A stretch of DNA of 64,000 nt, taken from assembly GCA_002786025.1 (NCBI GenBank), contig NHNW01000034.1, forward strand, positions 372,001 through 436,000. Reading direction: 5' to 3'. The notes below the pieces were generated by a model. The model saw only the letters and a list, made by a program, of their open reading frames with translations, made no database searches and was not told where the DNA came from. The first letter of the stretch is position 1, and every line of letters begins with the position of its first letter. Below, piece by piece: positions 32,427 to 42,753 of the stretch. A program made the translations under genes and the position numbers. This DNA comes from Zasmidium citrigriseum. Taxonomy: Eukaryota > Ascomycota > Dothideomycetes > Mycosphaerellales > Mycosphaerellaceae.

Positions 32427-34045
32427 CAAGGCTGCTGGCTCTTTCGCCAGGCTGGACGACCGGCCTGCTGGCGTCGTTGTGTACGGGGATATCTCTTTCT
32501 GCCTCTAGCAGAATCATATGGCGGTAGGATAGGAATCGCACACCTCCATCTATCCCGAGAGCGCGTCCTCTTCTTCTCCTACTGGGGACGGGTCCAGACC
32601 CAGTCGTGTCTTAGAGACAAAGTACTTCGGCGGTGGTCGTAAAGTCCGAATGACGTCGTCGAAGCGGCTGCTGGTAGGTTGGGTGAATGGTGACGGGTTG
32701 AGTGGCAGCCGTACCAGCGTGTTGTCGTGGGTATTTGGTGTAGGTCTGGACGAAGATAGTTAAGTGGCGAATGATTCGATGGCGACAAGTGGTATGAATA
32801 CTGGTATAGTGAGAAGCGAAGATGGACAGAGAAAGAGACTTGACGGGCTCAGCAAGACGTCAATCCCGGCTCTTGTCATGCACTGCACGGATAAGCAGGG
32901 ATCAGCACGTCCAGCGCCAGGCCGAGTCGAAATCATCGATTTGACGGCGACTGCAAACAAAAGCAGCCTCGCCCACGCGCAGCGTGTGATCCTGCTGCCA
33001 GCACCAGCGTTGGTGTCGGTCGGCAGGCTCGAGCACGCCACCCCGTGATTGGCCGCCCGCGCTGCATACGTCGAAGATGTGCTCTCTGGATCGGAGCGTG
33101 AGAGACATCAATCGTCTGTATTTCTGGCCCAAATCTCGCGGTCATGGACTGGGATATTGCTCAGATGAAGCTGTCATCAATATTTTCCTACCAAACATCC
33201 CAAAAAGTCCGGTTACCAGCGCCGTGGGCTCGAATGGCATGCTCGATGCTGACCATTGAACTGCTGGAGATCGTGGCGAATGTTTCCGCCTTCGGCTCCC
33301 TCCCCACACTTTCACTTCCGATGGCGAATTGGCTTGGCACTCTGTCCTTTTGGAGCAACACCCAAACACCATCTCCAACGACAACCATTTCTTCTCCACC
33401 CCCACGGCTCTCCCCTCTCCATTCATCTATTTCCCGGTACCCATGATTCCGAGATCTTGTCCCAACCTTGTCCAAAGATCAGACTGGAACATACGACTCA
33501 ACCAGCTCAAAAGATCCAAGTCATCTGCGTCAACAAACAATCTTCTTCTCGACTTCATATCGCCACTCGTCGTTTCGGCCGAAAGATGCATCTCGCACGA
33601 GTCTCCTTCTTCCGTTCGTACGCTGCAATTTTGAGAAACCATTCGTGCGGTCGAACGATGTCAGGAATACCTCCTGCATGTAGCGTCGCCTCGGTCTGGA
33701 TGCAGCGCTAGGAAAACGCAGCGTCCTCGACAGAGTCTCGCCTTCACGAATATGCGAGTCGGTCGTAGCAAGCGCTCTCAGATCCGGCCTTGAAGACCAT
33801 GACGAGCGTTTCTGTCGCCTCAAACCTATGTTCGCCGTCCGAATCGAAAGCCCGGCGAAAAGTGACCGTCTCTTCCCATTTGCCCGTGGACCGACGTAAC
33901 TCTTGGGGCTCGACCGCATGACGGCAGCTCACATGTATGGTGCCTCGAAAACACCAACGCTGCGGATCGGGCATTCAGGATGTACCACGACGAGATTTCT
34001 AGTGGCACGAGGCTCCTGCCGTCCGTGGTCTGACGTGCGACAACC
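32427..34045. other. Intergenic, nothing recognised
   Basis: 1.6 kb upstream of the RING/LON gene. Frames of about 150 codons (33256-33711) overlap others on the opposite strand and show no domain. No repeats seen. Confidence 0.45.
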
Positions 34046-34906
34046 TTACCGTCGTCTGAATTGGCGAGCTTTCCCAGCTGCCCAAAACTCGTCCGCAGGC
34101 AAGTTGAGAGAAATGCCATCAATGTCATCATCGTTGAACATGAGCAAGGTTCGGAACAGCTTGATCTCGCCGCCGCCCATATGATGCTGGAGGGACTCAA
34201 GCGCCTTTCTGTGCGTCGAGACCAAAGGACTGATCCAGGATTGTCGTGAACCCATATCAATCCGGAAGTTCACGTCCCAACGGCTTTCAGCAAGCGCAGC
34301 ATCTATCATCTTCCCAAATGTAAACCCGGTAGGATCCTCCAATTGCCGAGTCCCGGTATACACGCAGTAACCTATTTGGCCCTCTCGCAGACCAGACCCC
34401 TTCACGGACCATTCGAGTTGCGCCCAAATCTTCTTGATCGGCGGATCGGTCAGGAGAAGGTCCTTCCAGGAAGCAATATCCAGGTTCCCACACTCTTTTA
34501 AACTCAGCCAGAAGAACTTGCTATCCCGGCACAAGAATCTCTGGATTCTCCGGAAACCGTGCAGTGGCGGTGGGAGCGGGCACCGGCGGAGCGCTGGGCA
34601 TGGCTCATAGTGATTGCACAGCACGCCCCAGAGTTCGGCGCGCTCGAGGAAGATGTGCCTTCTGAGCAGAGGAGAGTGCTTGAGCACTTTCCGAAACTTG
34701 TAACAGACCCGGCGCAAGGTGAACTGCTTTTCCCACGGGAGGGCGAGGAGAATGCGCTCCAGGACTTCGGTCGTCATCAAGGCTCGCTGCGCTGCGGTGT
34801 CCAGCGGCTGCTTTGGTCTCCGTATGACTTTCCGTCCTGTCGCAGTCGTCCATTTGTGCGCTCGACGCGCTGCGGCCTCGGTCATAGTGCCCTCGTTCGA
34901 CTCCAT
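34046..34906 (-). CDS. F-box protein, TFG-motif family, member 3
   Basis: Single exon, 286 aa. The F-box lies at about residues 44-80 (MTTEVLERILLALPW, then FTLRRVCYKFRKVL, ending HIFLERAELW). The middle block SWKDLLLTDPPIKKI and the C-terminal block DPTGFTFGKMIDAAL match the genes at 4418 and 5450 closely, although they lie 28 kb away. The basic N-terminus (RKVIRRPKQP) may be a nuclear signal. Probable SCF substrate adaptor, target unknown. The isolated position suggests dispersal of duplicates rather than simple tandem growth. Confidence 0.8.
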   Translation of the reverse strand: MESNEGTMTEAAARRAHKWTTATGRKVIRRPKQPLDTAAQRALMTTEVLERILLALPWEKQFTLRRVCYKFRKVLKHSPLLRRHIFLERAELWGVLCNHYEPCPALRRCPLPPPLHGFRRIQRFLCRDSKFFWLSLKECGNLDIASWKDLLLTDPPIKKIWAQLEWSVKGSGLREGQIGYCVYTGTRQLEDPTGFTFGKMIDAALAESRWDVNFRIDMGSRQSWISPLVSTHRKALESLQHHMGGGEIKLFRTLLMFNDDDIDGISLNLPADEFWAAGKARQFRRR

Positions 34907-35496
34907 GACTGATTTTGATGAAGCTGTGCGCGCGGGTGTGCGCTTTCCGAGGTTGGTATGCGGCAGGTGAGAGTTGTTAAGAGGGAAAGGGATGAAGCTT
35001 CAGAAAAATCCCGAGAGCTATCAAAATGCGCTTGAAGCTAAGTATACTCGCTACCAGGTTTCGATCAACGAATCTCCTTCACTCATATTGTCATCAGTAA
35101 TGCCGAGGGATGTTCGGTATGCGGACGCTAACTGTCATGTTTAGGGGCGCTCTGGCTTTACATAGTCCGTTTGTTCTTGGACTCTGTGCCTGAGCTTCAT
35201 TGAAGGGGACAGTAAGTCGACTGCGCTGCTCTGCGCATATGGCTCTCATACAGTGTTCGGGCTTGCTCTTGGCTCAGAGCTAATTTCTCGATTATCCGCC
35301 GCTGCGAACAATTCCCCCTCACCGCCGACGGATCCCAATTGCGCTCCGTGGGCGATATCGTCCGCAACGAGCCACTTGTCGAGGCGGCCGTCAAGTCCAT
35401 ACACTAGCCGTACTTCCACGACCGGAGGAAGCACTTTCAGTGTGGATCAACTTCTCGAAGCGCAAACCCTACTCTTCGACCGAATCTCGCTGCTCA
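34907..35496. other. Intergenic, nothing recognised
   Basis: 590 bp holding the promoter of the minus-strand F-box gene and the 3' flank of family copy C. The frames here look random. Confidence 0.4.
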
Positions 35497-36685
35497 TCAC
35501 AGAATGCCTTCCCTCCTGAAAGGCTTGGAGTAACGACGGCCACATGCCCAAGCGTCCCCGCCACGGTCCGCCCTGCTCGGAGCCTCCTCGATATCCGGAA
35601 GATCCAGAGCCACAATCTGCGGCCATGTCTTCATCCTATCATAGGTCTCATTCAGATTCGCATTCTCCCCCTCTCGGCCAGGATACTTCTCAGCCTTTGG
35701 CAGAAAATGATCCTCCGTCGACTTGCACATCGTCTGGAACTTCTTCTCGTAGAATGTTCGCCATAGCTCGTGGTCCTCTTCGTCGTCGGGGTCGTCGGCT
35801 TGTCTGAAGATGCCCTCGATGGCCATGGCGCGGTACTCGAAAGCGAAGGCTCGCCAGATGACGCCGACCGGGCACTGCTGCAAGAGATGCTTGTACAGCT
35901 TCTTGCGGGCGGCGCGGGAGTAGGAGAGGAAGACTTTGGTGCCTCCGAGGAGGCGGGCGAGCTCGAAGATGGACTAGAAATCTGTCAGCAACGTTTCTAA
36001 TGCGTTTCGCGAAACAATCGTGGCGAGGTACCTGCTTGAAGTATCCAACGACGTCCAGCCTCGCTGAGTAGTAGTGGTTGATGGTCTCCCTCTTATACTG
36101 GCTTCGGTTCGCATTCGTCGAGTGCACGCTGATAATCTCATCCACATCCGTAGCCGACGGCTTGCCGTGGACGGCGATATACAGCTCGGTCACGCGGTAG
36201 TCCTCGTCGACGACCTTGCGACCTGGGTGCTCGCGATCGAAGAGGAGAGCATCGGCAGCACGATACAGTGTGCTGGACTCATCTTGCTCGTTGTTGATAT
36301 GCTGGGCCAGATCATGCAATTTCTCGTACTGCTCCTCGGTGAAGGGCTCAGGCTTCCAATTGATGCCGTTGGGAACGTCTTTGTTCGCCTTCTTGTCGAA
36401 CTTGCGCAAGAAGGGGTTCTTGAGAGCGCCGGATGGGAGCTCCAGCTCGTCTTTCATGTCCTCGAGGTCAGCTTCATCTTGCGCGGCCTTCTGCTTGATC
36501 TTCGTCTTCTGGGAGGCCTTCTTGATGATTTGAGCAGTCTTGGAGGAGAGAGAGGGTTCGATGATCTTGCTTCGACGCTCGACTTTGATCTTGTCTTTCA
36601 CAGTCTTGGTAGTCTTGCGTGTGACGGTGATGCTCTCTCTAGCGGCGTGGCGGGCTTCGGACTTCGAACTCTTCTTGGTACCCAT
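35497..36685 (-). CDS. Unrecognised three-member protein family, copy C
   Basis: Exons 36685-36032 and 35973-35497 (58-bp intron, donor GTACCT, acceptor TTCTAG) give 376 aa. The first 75 residues are Lys/Arg-rich and look like a nuclear signal. Family blocks in order are LKNPFLRKF, NWKPEPFTEEQY, VVGYFKQ at the exon junction, SIFELARLLGG, ARKKLYKHLLQQCP, MAIEGIF, KKFQTMCKSTEDHFLPKA and DLPDIEEAPSR. The intron falls between the Gln codon of YFKQ and the next Ser codon, phase 0, as in copy A. The linker around residue 290 is more acidic than in the other copies (DDPDDEEDHE). Function unknown. Confidence 0.78.
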
Positions 36686-37129
36686 TGTGGCTGCAGGAAG
36701 AATAGTCGTTTATGAGGTTGTGGCGGCGGCAAGGTTGGAAGTAGAATCTTGTGCGACTTTGTTGGTGGTTAGAAGAGGAGTTGTGGTGCTGCGGAGAGTA
36801 GAAGTATGCGAGGCGAGAAATAGTCGGCACATCACTGGTCCGTGCGGGTGAGTGAAGGAGAGCTTTCCAGCACGACAAGGGTTAAATGGACCAATAATAG
36901 ATCAACGATCTACAAAATTCATTCAAGAACAATAGGAGAGGTGGCAGCATGTGCTTCACTCTGTAGAATAGAAGCTCGTGAAGAGGTGTCGGCGTCCAGG
37001 TGGTCGAGACTTGGCAGTCACATGAAACTTTCTATTAGCAGCAACCAGCACATGGGTCAAAGTCACCAGGATGGCAATCTCACTAACCCTCCATTCACGT
37101 GGCCAAGGTCTACCATGGCATTATTTCGC
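36686..37129. other. Intergenic, nothing recognised
   Basis: 444 bp between the start of family copy C and the end of the aldo-keto reductase gene. Near the copy C start the leader is rich in GTTGTGG-type repeats. No gene seen. Confidence 0.4.
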
Positions 37130-38318
37130 TCAAGGCCAGCCACCGACATGAATCGGGCCTTGCGACACAATCGCAATCGACGGCTCCCCCGTCAGCCTCC
37201 AATCCCGTCCAATAAAACTCCCCGGAAACCCAATATCAAACTCCTTCTGGCCCTCCAAAAACTCCACCTGCTTCTTCGACAACTTAATCTCCAGCCCCTT
37301 GATATTATCCCTCAAATGCTCCACCTTCCTGCCGCCAACCAGCGGATACACATTCGGCGCCTTGGACCGCACGTAAGCCAGAGCGATGGCCGTCAAGCTC
37401 TTAACACCGTGGGCGTCGGCGACTTGAGCGAGGGCGGCGGACATTCTCTTCTCTTCGTCGGTTTGTTCCATTTGGAAACGTTGGATTTCGCCGGCGGCTT
37501 TCTTGGCTTCGATTTCTTCCGGGCGGCGGAGTTTGCCTTGGCCCAGGACATCCCAGGGTGCGAGAGCCATGCCGAAGTAGTTCGCCATGGGGAGGATCTC
37601 TCGCTCAAAGTCACGGATCATGACGTTCCATCGTCCCTGGTAGATGCTAAAGGGCGTCTTTCCATGAGCCTTTGCATAATGATTCGCACCAGCAACAACC
37701 CAGGCTGGCGTATCGCTGATACCGAGATAGAGTACTTTGCCCTGTTGGACGAGGAGGTGGAGGGAGTCCATGACTTCTTCGATGGAGACGGTGTAGTCCC
37801 AGAAGTGGACGTAGAGGATATCTACCCAGTCGGTTTGGAGTTTTCGGAGGGAGTCGCGGAGAGAGATGTTCATGCTTCGCTTGTGGTTGCCCCAGTAGTT
37901 GTTGTTTGCAGGAGTCTTTTCTGGCCCGGTGTCGGCTTTGTAGTGGAAGGAGAACTTTGTGGCGAGGACGATTTGGTCGCGGTTGCCGCCTGTCAGCTAC
38001 ATCAGTCTCCAAGTCTCTCAGCGAGTCGAACTGGGTGTTCATACGCTCTTTCATCCACTCTCCAATCCATGTCTCTGATTGTTCGCTCTGGTATCCGTTT
38101 GCCGTGTCGATGAAGTTGCCGCCGAGATCGACGTATGCATCGAGAAGCTCGAAGGCCTGCTTCTTGTTCATAGATCCCATAAACGCATTCCAGGCATCTC
38201 CAATAGACATTCCTCCAAGAATCAATGGGGATACCCTGATGCCAGCGGTGGAGGACATGGGAACTTGTTTGCCGAGAGCACTCTTTGGCTCCGGTGCTGG
38301 TTTCATGAAGTCTCCCAT
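37130..38318 (-). CDS. Aldo-keto reductase (aryl-alcohol dehydrogenase type)
   Basis: Exons 38318-38045 and 37989-37130 (55-bp intron, donor GTATGA, acceptor GACAG) give 377 aa. It is an NADPH-dependent (alpha/beta)8 reductase of the AAD/norsolorinic-acid-reductase-like group. The catalytic tetrad can be read: Asp71 and Tyr76 in FIDTANGYQ, Lys in VLATKF, and His in LYVHFWDY. Other family blocks are [30 protein letters not shown] and [15 protein letters not shown] for cofactor binding. Splicing at CGT restores [14 protein letters not shown], the expected family sequence. The substrate is unknown; relatives act on aryl aldehydes or polyketide intermediates, but no polyketide synthase lies in the window. 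Confidence 0.92.
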
Positions 38319-38803
38319 AATGGCGTTCGATCGAAGAAGTCGGTGCGAAGGTCGTTCGAGGTGTCGATTCTCAAGTCAAAGGATATGTCTGGATTGGCAT
38401 CGAAACTTGGCGACAAGCCATATCTTTATACACTTATCGTCGCCCTCGTGGCTCACTTAACTCCATGGTCAATGCCTCATTCAGGAAACCTTCGCAACGG
38501 TCAAATTGCGCCCTCCGTGGAGCAGGTATACAGTCCTCCTCCGTCAGAAGAACCTCATCAATGGCAGTTCTGATATTTAGCGCCCGAAATTGTCTTGGCA
38601 GCTACCCAATGCGGAAGGAAGAGAACGTGGATGTAGTCATGCGCTAGCCAAAGCTTAGTCTGCGGGCCGGACATAACGTGCATGAGATTCGTCCAGACCT
38701 CACCCATGACATAGCAGTACCTGCAAACGGTATCTTTCTGGTAGACAGACGATTTTCAAAGCAACAGGCGAGCATTGTCTGTGTACAGCAACAAGCAGAC
38801 ACA
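38319..38803. other. Divergent promoter region
   Basis: 485 bp between the divergent starts of the aldo-keto reductase gene (minus) and the transcription-factor-like gene (plus). No specific site could be named. The downstream frame is open from 38678 but without an ATG until 38804. Confidence 0.4.
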
Positions 38804-40564
38804 ATGCCCCAAGCACTCCTCTGGGTCCAAAACGCAACGTTGGCAAACGCCAAAACCTGCAGTTCCTGGGACAAGCGCCAGGAATCTCGGATTCGGAGCC
38901 ACGTCCAATGCCATCGAGTGCAGCATCGCAAGAGCCCCAAGACCCCGGACGACGATGAGGCGGATAAGCGGCAGTCTGTTGCCGTGACGAAAGTACCTGC
39001 AGCGTCTCTGCGGCCCAGCAAATCCTTGGGTCGATTGGCCCTGCGACCGGCGAATAACAAGCGAAAGAGGGCCAAAGCCAGCAACAGCAAAGTGCTGTCT
39101 GATTCGAAGGAAAGCCCTGCTACGGAGCTTACATTGACCCCTGCCTTGCCTTTTCTTTGGCATGGGCTTTCCTCGAACGAGCGGCGCAGCCTGGCTTTCT
39201 TTCAACTTCGGACGTCGCAGGAATGGTCGGGCTGGGAGGACTCCCATTTTTGGAATGTTCTTGCTCTGCAAGTGTCTCAGCAAAGTCAAGCAGTTGCCAG
39301 AAGTCTTATCGCTGTCTCTGCCCTCCATGAACGAATGGAGGCGATGGACAGTGTGGAGCGCACTCGGCTGCAGAGCCTCACCAGCGAGCAAAGCAGCCGA
39401 GCAACGACCTCATTGCTTGGCAGTTCAGAAGCGCCATCGTACTTCGAAGCTTTGGTCTCTTGTCTCATCATGATCTGCTTCCACGGTCTCCAGCACAATC
39501 CGGCATCGTTCAGACTCCTTCGATCAGGCGTCAAGCTGCTCGCGGAATGCAGCGAAGCAGGGCATGCCACTCCGGAAGAACGGCACGCAGTCGACACGCA
39601 GCTCCGTCCGTTGTTCGATCGCCTGATCACCAAACCCTGCGGCATGGTAGGCATGTACAAGGCCTTCTCGCTCTCAGTCGAGCGCCATCGAGCGAAGAAT
39701 CTGAACATTGTCGCCGCTTTGCCCTCAGTCCCACTTCGATTCAGCAGTCTCTCAGAAGCTCGAGACTGCCTCCATCGAATCTTGAACTGGGCTCACGACT
39801 CTGTTCCTTTGCCTTCGGAGCCAAAGTCTACCAGAGATACGTTTCTGCAATCATGGCATCAACTGCGAGACTCGTGGGACTTGGCTCTTACGAGATCCGA
39901 CTTCCCAAAGACGGTCGAGTCTCTCAGATCAAAAAGGCTCCTCAAAGCCGCCTGTCTCGTTGGGACAATTATCATCGAGACGGCTCACTGCAACGAGGAG
40001 ACCGTCTCCGATAACTACACAGCCGAATTCGAAGACATCATCTGGCTGATAGAAGGAGCCAAATCATCCGGCCACAGCTTCGGTATCGACGCAGGTCTTC
40101 TCGACACTGTCTCGTTCGTGGGGTCGAAATGTCGAGATCCTGGCATACGACGTCGTGCCTTGCGCCTGCTGAGGACGGGATGCCGATTAGAGGGCGACCG
40201 CATCGCATCGAATCCAGCCACAATTCTCGAAGCCCTCATTGCCCTGGAGGAGAGAGGGCTAGAAGTCAACTCCTGCCACGACATTCCCGAACAGAACCGT
40301 CGGTATTTGGTCTGCGGTCAACAGCACGCCGCCCAAGCTCGGATTGATCTCTTCTACGCGTCATCCGACGGCACCCAGAACGAGACATGCTGCGTATCTC
40401 TGGCAGGATCCACAGGCAAGCCGAGCAAAAAATTCGATTCGGAGCCAACAGCGCCAAACGCCATCTTCGGAACCGGTTATGCAGCGTACCTGGAAGATAG
40501 GGAGAGTTTGAGTTACTTCCGAATCGAGATGGAAAGGTTTTATTTTCCCATACCTAGAGTGTGA
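38804..40564 (+). CDS. Fungal transcription-factor-like protein without a zinc cluster
   Basis: 586 aa from the first in-frame ATG at 38804. The N-terminus (LLWVQNATLANAK, then ESRIRSHVQCHRVQHRK) matches a motif I know from many fungal proteins related to C6 transcription factors: a short strand, then IRSHV plus a basic stretch. No Cys6 zinc cluster is present. Residues about 120-480 resemble the fungal-specific transcription factor region (FFQLRTSQEWSGWEDSHFW, then ALQVSQQSQAVARSLIAVSALHE). A likely role is regulation without classical zinc-cluster DNA binding, or through the basic stretch. It is transcribed away from the aldo-keto reductase gene, a common arrangement for a local regulator, but that link is inference. 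Confidence 0.75.
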   Translation: MPQALLWVQNATLANAKTCSSWDKRQESRIRSHVQCHRVQHRKSPKTPDDDEADKRQSVAVTKVPAASLRPSKSLGRLALRPANNKRKRAKASNSKVLSDSKESPATELTLTPALPFLWHGLSSNERRSLAFFQLRTSQEWSGWEDSHFWNVLALQVSQQSQAVARSLIAVSALHERMEAMDSVERTRLQSLTSEQSSRATTSLLGSSEAPSYFEALVSCLIMICFHGLQHNPASFRLLRSGVKLLAECSEAGHATPEERHAVDTQLRPLFDRLITKPCGMVGMYKAFSLSVERHRAKNLNIVAALPSVPLRFSSLSEARDCLHRILNWAHDSVPLPSEPKSTRDTFLQSWHQLRDSWDLALTRSDFPKTVESLRSKRLLKAACLVGTIIIETAHCNEETVSDNYTAEFEDIIWLIEGAKSSGHSFGIDAGLLDTVSFVGSKCRDPGIRRRALRLLRTGCRLEGDRIASNPATILEALIALEERGLEVNSCHDIPEQNRRYLVCGQQHAAQARIDLFYASSDGTQNETCCVSLAGSTGKPSKKFDSEPTAPNAIFGTGYAAYLEDRESLSYFRIEMERFYFPIPRV

Positions 40565-40607
40565 GCCGTAGAATCAAATCGACTGCTCGAGTTTGTGACG
40601 TTTTCGC

Positions 40608-42461
40608 TCATTCCAAGAGTTCTGTCCAGGTCTCGTTCATGGGTCTCGCATCGCTCGATCCATCCAAATGCCAGACCACCTCTTTCCTTCCCTTTGGTCC
40701 ACTAGCTCGCAGAGCAATGGCGTTGCTCTCGCTGTCCACCTGGAATTGCAGAATCTCCTTCTTTTCAAAGTTCTCCAGCGTCTTGGTCAGTGTCCCTGCT
40801 CTTCGATCGACCGACCAGCGATCCCCTGCCAATTCATTCAACACCTGAGCCAGCATCAATGCCAAGAAGTCGTCCGCAGCCGGGAGCAATTCTTCCAGGC
40901 TGAAGAGTCTAGCAGTCTTACCGCCTTGGGGATGAATGGTGAACGATGATCCGGGCGTGTTACCTACAAAGGCCTCGGCAGTGAGTTTGAGCTCGAGGGT
41001 CAGTGCATCGGATGCAATCAGCCAGATGATGCCCTCCGACTTGAGAGGCTTCAGCAGTGAAGTAACCAGCGACTGCGTGTCGATCGAGCCGTCGGCAGCG
41101 ACGGGAAGTGACAGCCGAGCCATCTGGCCTTCAGCAGAAGCCCCAGCAGCACGTAAGAGCCTACACATCTTGTCGAGATACGCATTCAGCTTGCGGACGT
41201 GGGCGAAGTGGTCAACGACAAGCATCAGTGGCCGCAGGATGGCTGTTCGTCGTTGCGTGTCGTCTTCCTTGGTTGACAGTGGTGGCGGGACTTCCTGCTT
41301 CTTGTTCATCTTGTAGCGATGCTCTTGACCCAGCAGCAGTCTCGCAGTCAGAAGAATAGCTTGCGCTAGGGTGTCACATTCGTGTGATGATCCAAGTCCC
41401 AATGACTTGTCTTCATCTAGTGAAACCAATTGCAGTTCCACTTCCGTATCTTCGTCAATCTCAGTGGCGAAGTGTACTGCAGAACCTCTCGTCGTGACGC
41501 CAGTCGATGTCAAAGACCGAGATTCGCGAAGTATCTCATGGAAAAGCTCTTCATCAAATACACTGTCCCTAGCATAGCGTATCCGAGCTTCGAGGGTTGT
41601 TTCGCCGTCGTCCATCACAGAGGGTAATCTTGAACTTCCAATGACTTCTCCATTCTTCCTGACAATCGCGCGAACAGCTTTCGGTCGTGTCCCGATCCCT
41701 CTTTCCAAGATGATGTTCCCGTCCGAATCGCTGGTGATTGCGGCGACATCGCTCCTAACAAATGCCGGATCGCTGCCTCGAAAGCCATAGTGAACGCCAA
41801 GATGATGTGTGCCAGGTATCCTGCTGATCTTCCATCCTCGCTCCGAAACAGACATAACCTCCTCCCAAAACTGCGTCTCTTGTCGCACATTCTCTTTCAA
41901 CCTGTTCGCGGCAGCCAACAATCCATCCGCGCTGTCCTGCAACCCTCGCATCCGAATGGTCGAAGCCAGCAAAGCATCCTGCGCCTCACGAGCTTCATTC
42001 CTCGGATTCGCCCGCTCTGGATCCCACACATCTGCTGAGAGAGACCGGAGCGGGATCATGTTTTTGATATCTTGAGGTATGCTGACGGTGGCTGTCTGAG
42101 CCTGCCATTTGGATAATAGCAAGCCCGTAAAGTACAATGTATTCTTTGCTAGTCGCGTTCCATTTTCGAGGTGGCGATTCATCTCCATTTTGGCTTCGTG
42201 GAGGGCCATGCGATCTTTCGGGGGTGGTCGTTTTGTGTCTTTCGTCTCGTTGTCGTCCTGGTCTTCATCTTCGTCATCGCTTGAGCTGAGAGACAGTGCG
42301 CCCTCTGCTGCTATCTCCTCTTGTAATGAGGCCTCTGTGATCTCGCGAAAGTGGCCTCGTTCGGTGTGCATGCGGGCGAGGATGTCTTTGAGAGGGGGTT
42401 CTTCGCCATTGTCGTCGGCCCATGGTCGGAAGGAAAGAGTCGTGGTAGATGTGGACGTCAT
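40608..42461 (-). CDS. MED17: Mediator complex subunit 17 (Srb4 homologue)
   Basis: Single exon, 617 aa. It opens STTTLSFRPWADDNGEEPPLKDILARM, with the conserved FRPW and the ITEASLQEEI block, followed by an acidic linker (SSSDDEDEDQDD). The central part has GTRLAKNTLYFTGLLLSK and FWEEVMSVSERGWKISRIP, hallmark stretches of fungal Med17, and the C-terminal half matches the family in length. Med17 is the scaffold of the Mediator head module, essential for RNA polymerase II transcription. It runs tail-to-tail with the preceding transcription-factor-like gene, leaving only 43 bp between stop codons. Confidence 0.9.
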   Translation of the reverse strand: MTSTSTTTLSFRPWADDNGEEPPLKDILARMHTERGHFREITEASLQEEIAAEGALSLSSSDDEDEDQDDNETKDTKRPPPKDRMALHEAKMEMNRHLENGTRLAKNTLYFTGLLLSKWQAQTATVSIPQDIKNMIPLRSLSADVWDPERANPRNEAREAQDALLASTIRMRGLQDSADGLLAAANRLKENVRQETQFWEEVMSVSERGWKISRIPGTHHLGVHYGFRGSDPAFVRSDVAAITSDSDGNIILERGIGTRPKAVRAIVRKNGEVIGSSRLPSVMDDGETTLEARIRYARDSVFDEELFHEILRESRSLTSTGVTTRGSAVHFATEIDEDTEVELQLVSLDEDKSLGLGSSHECDTLAQAILLTARLLLGQEHRYKMNKKQEVPPPLSTKEDDTQRRTAILRPLMLVVDHFAHVRKLNAYLDKMCRLLRAAGASAEGQMARLSLPVAADGSIDTQSLVTSLLKPLKSEGIIWLIASDALTLELKLTAEAFVGNTPGSSFTIHPQGGKTARLFSLEELLPAADDFLALMLAQVLNELAGDRWSVDRRAGTLTKTLENFEKKEILQFQVDSESNAIALRASGPKGRKEVVWHLDGSSDARPMNETWTELLE

Positions 42462-42753
42462 GGTTGCGGTAATATTGTTCTCGCTCTTCTGGCGCGTTGC
42501 AAGGCCAGAAGAGCTTCAAGTCGAGGAGTTTGAATGGGTGTTGTCGCGACTTGAAGCTCTGGCACGTGAAGTTCGCGCCAGGGATCTCGGATCTCGGCAG
42601 GTTCGGGCCGATGCACGTCATAAACCTTAATCGGGGAACGTGGGCACATCACATGGCATCGGCCACCGCCGACGTGAATGTTTGCCAGCATGGCCTTCCT
42701 CCTCCTTCTTCCATGCGGCATCACGCCGCCAGCTGCACATACACTCGCCCATC

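Noticed and set aside
38678..38803. Upstream extension of the transcription-factor-like gene
   Set aside because: The frame is open but has no ATG before 38804, and the residues are not family-like.
37130..40564. Secondary-metabolite cluster around the aldo-keto reductase and regulator
   Set aside because: No polyketide synthase, NRPS, terpene synthase, P450 or transporter lies nearby; the neighbours are MED17 and ISN1.
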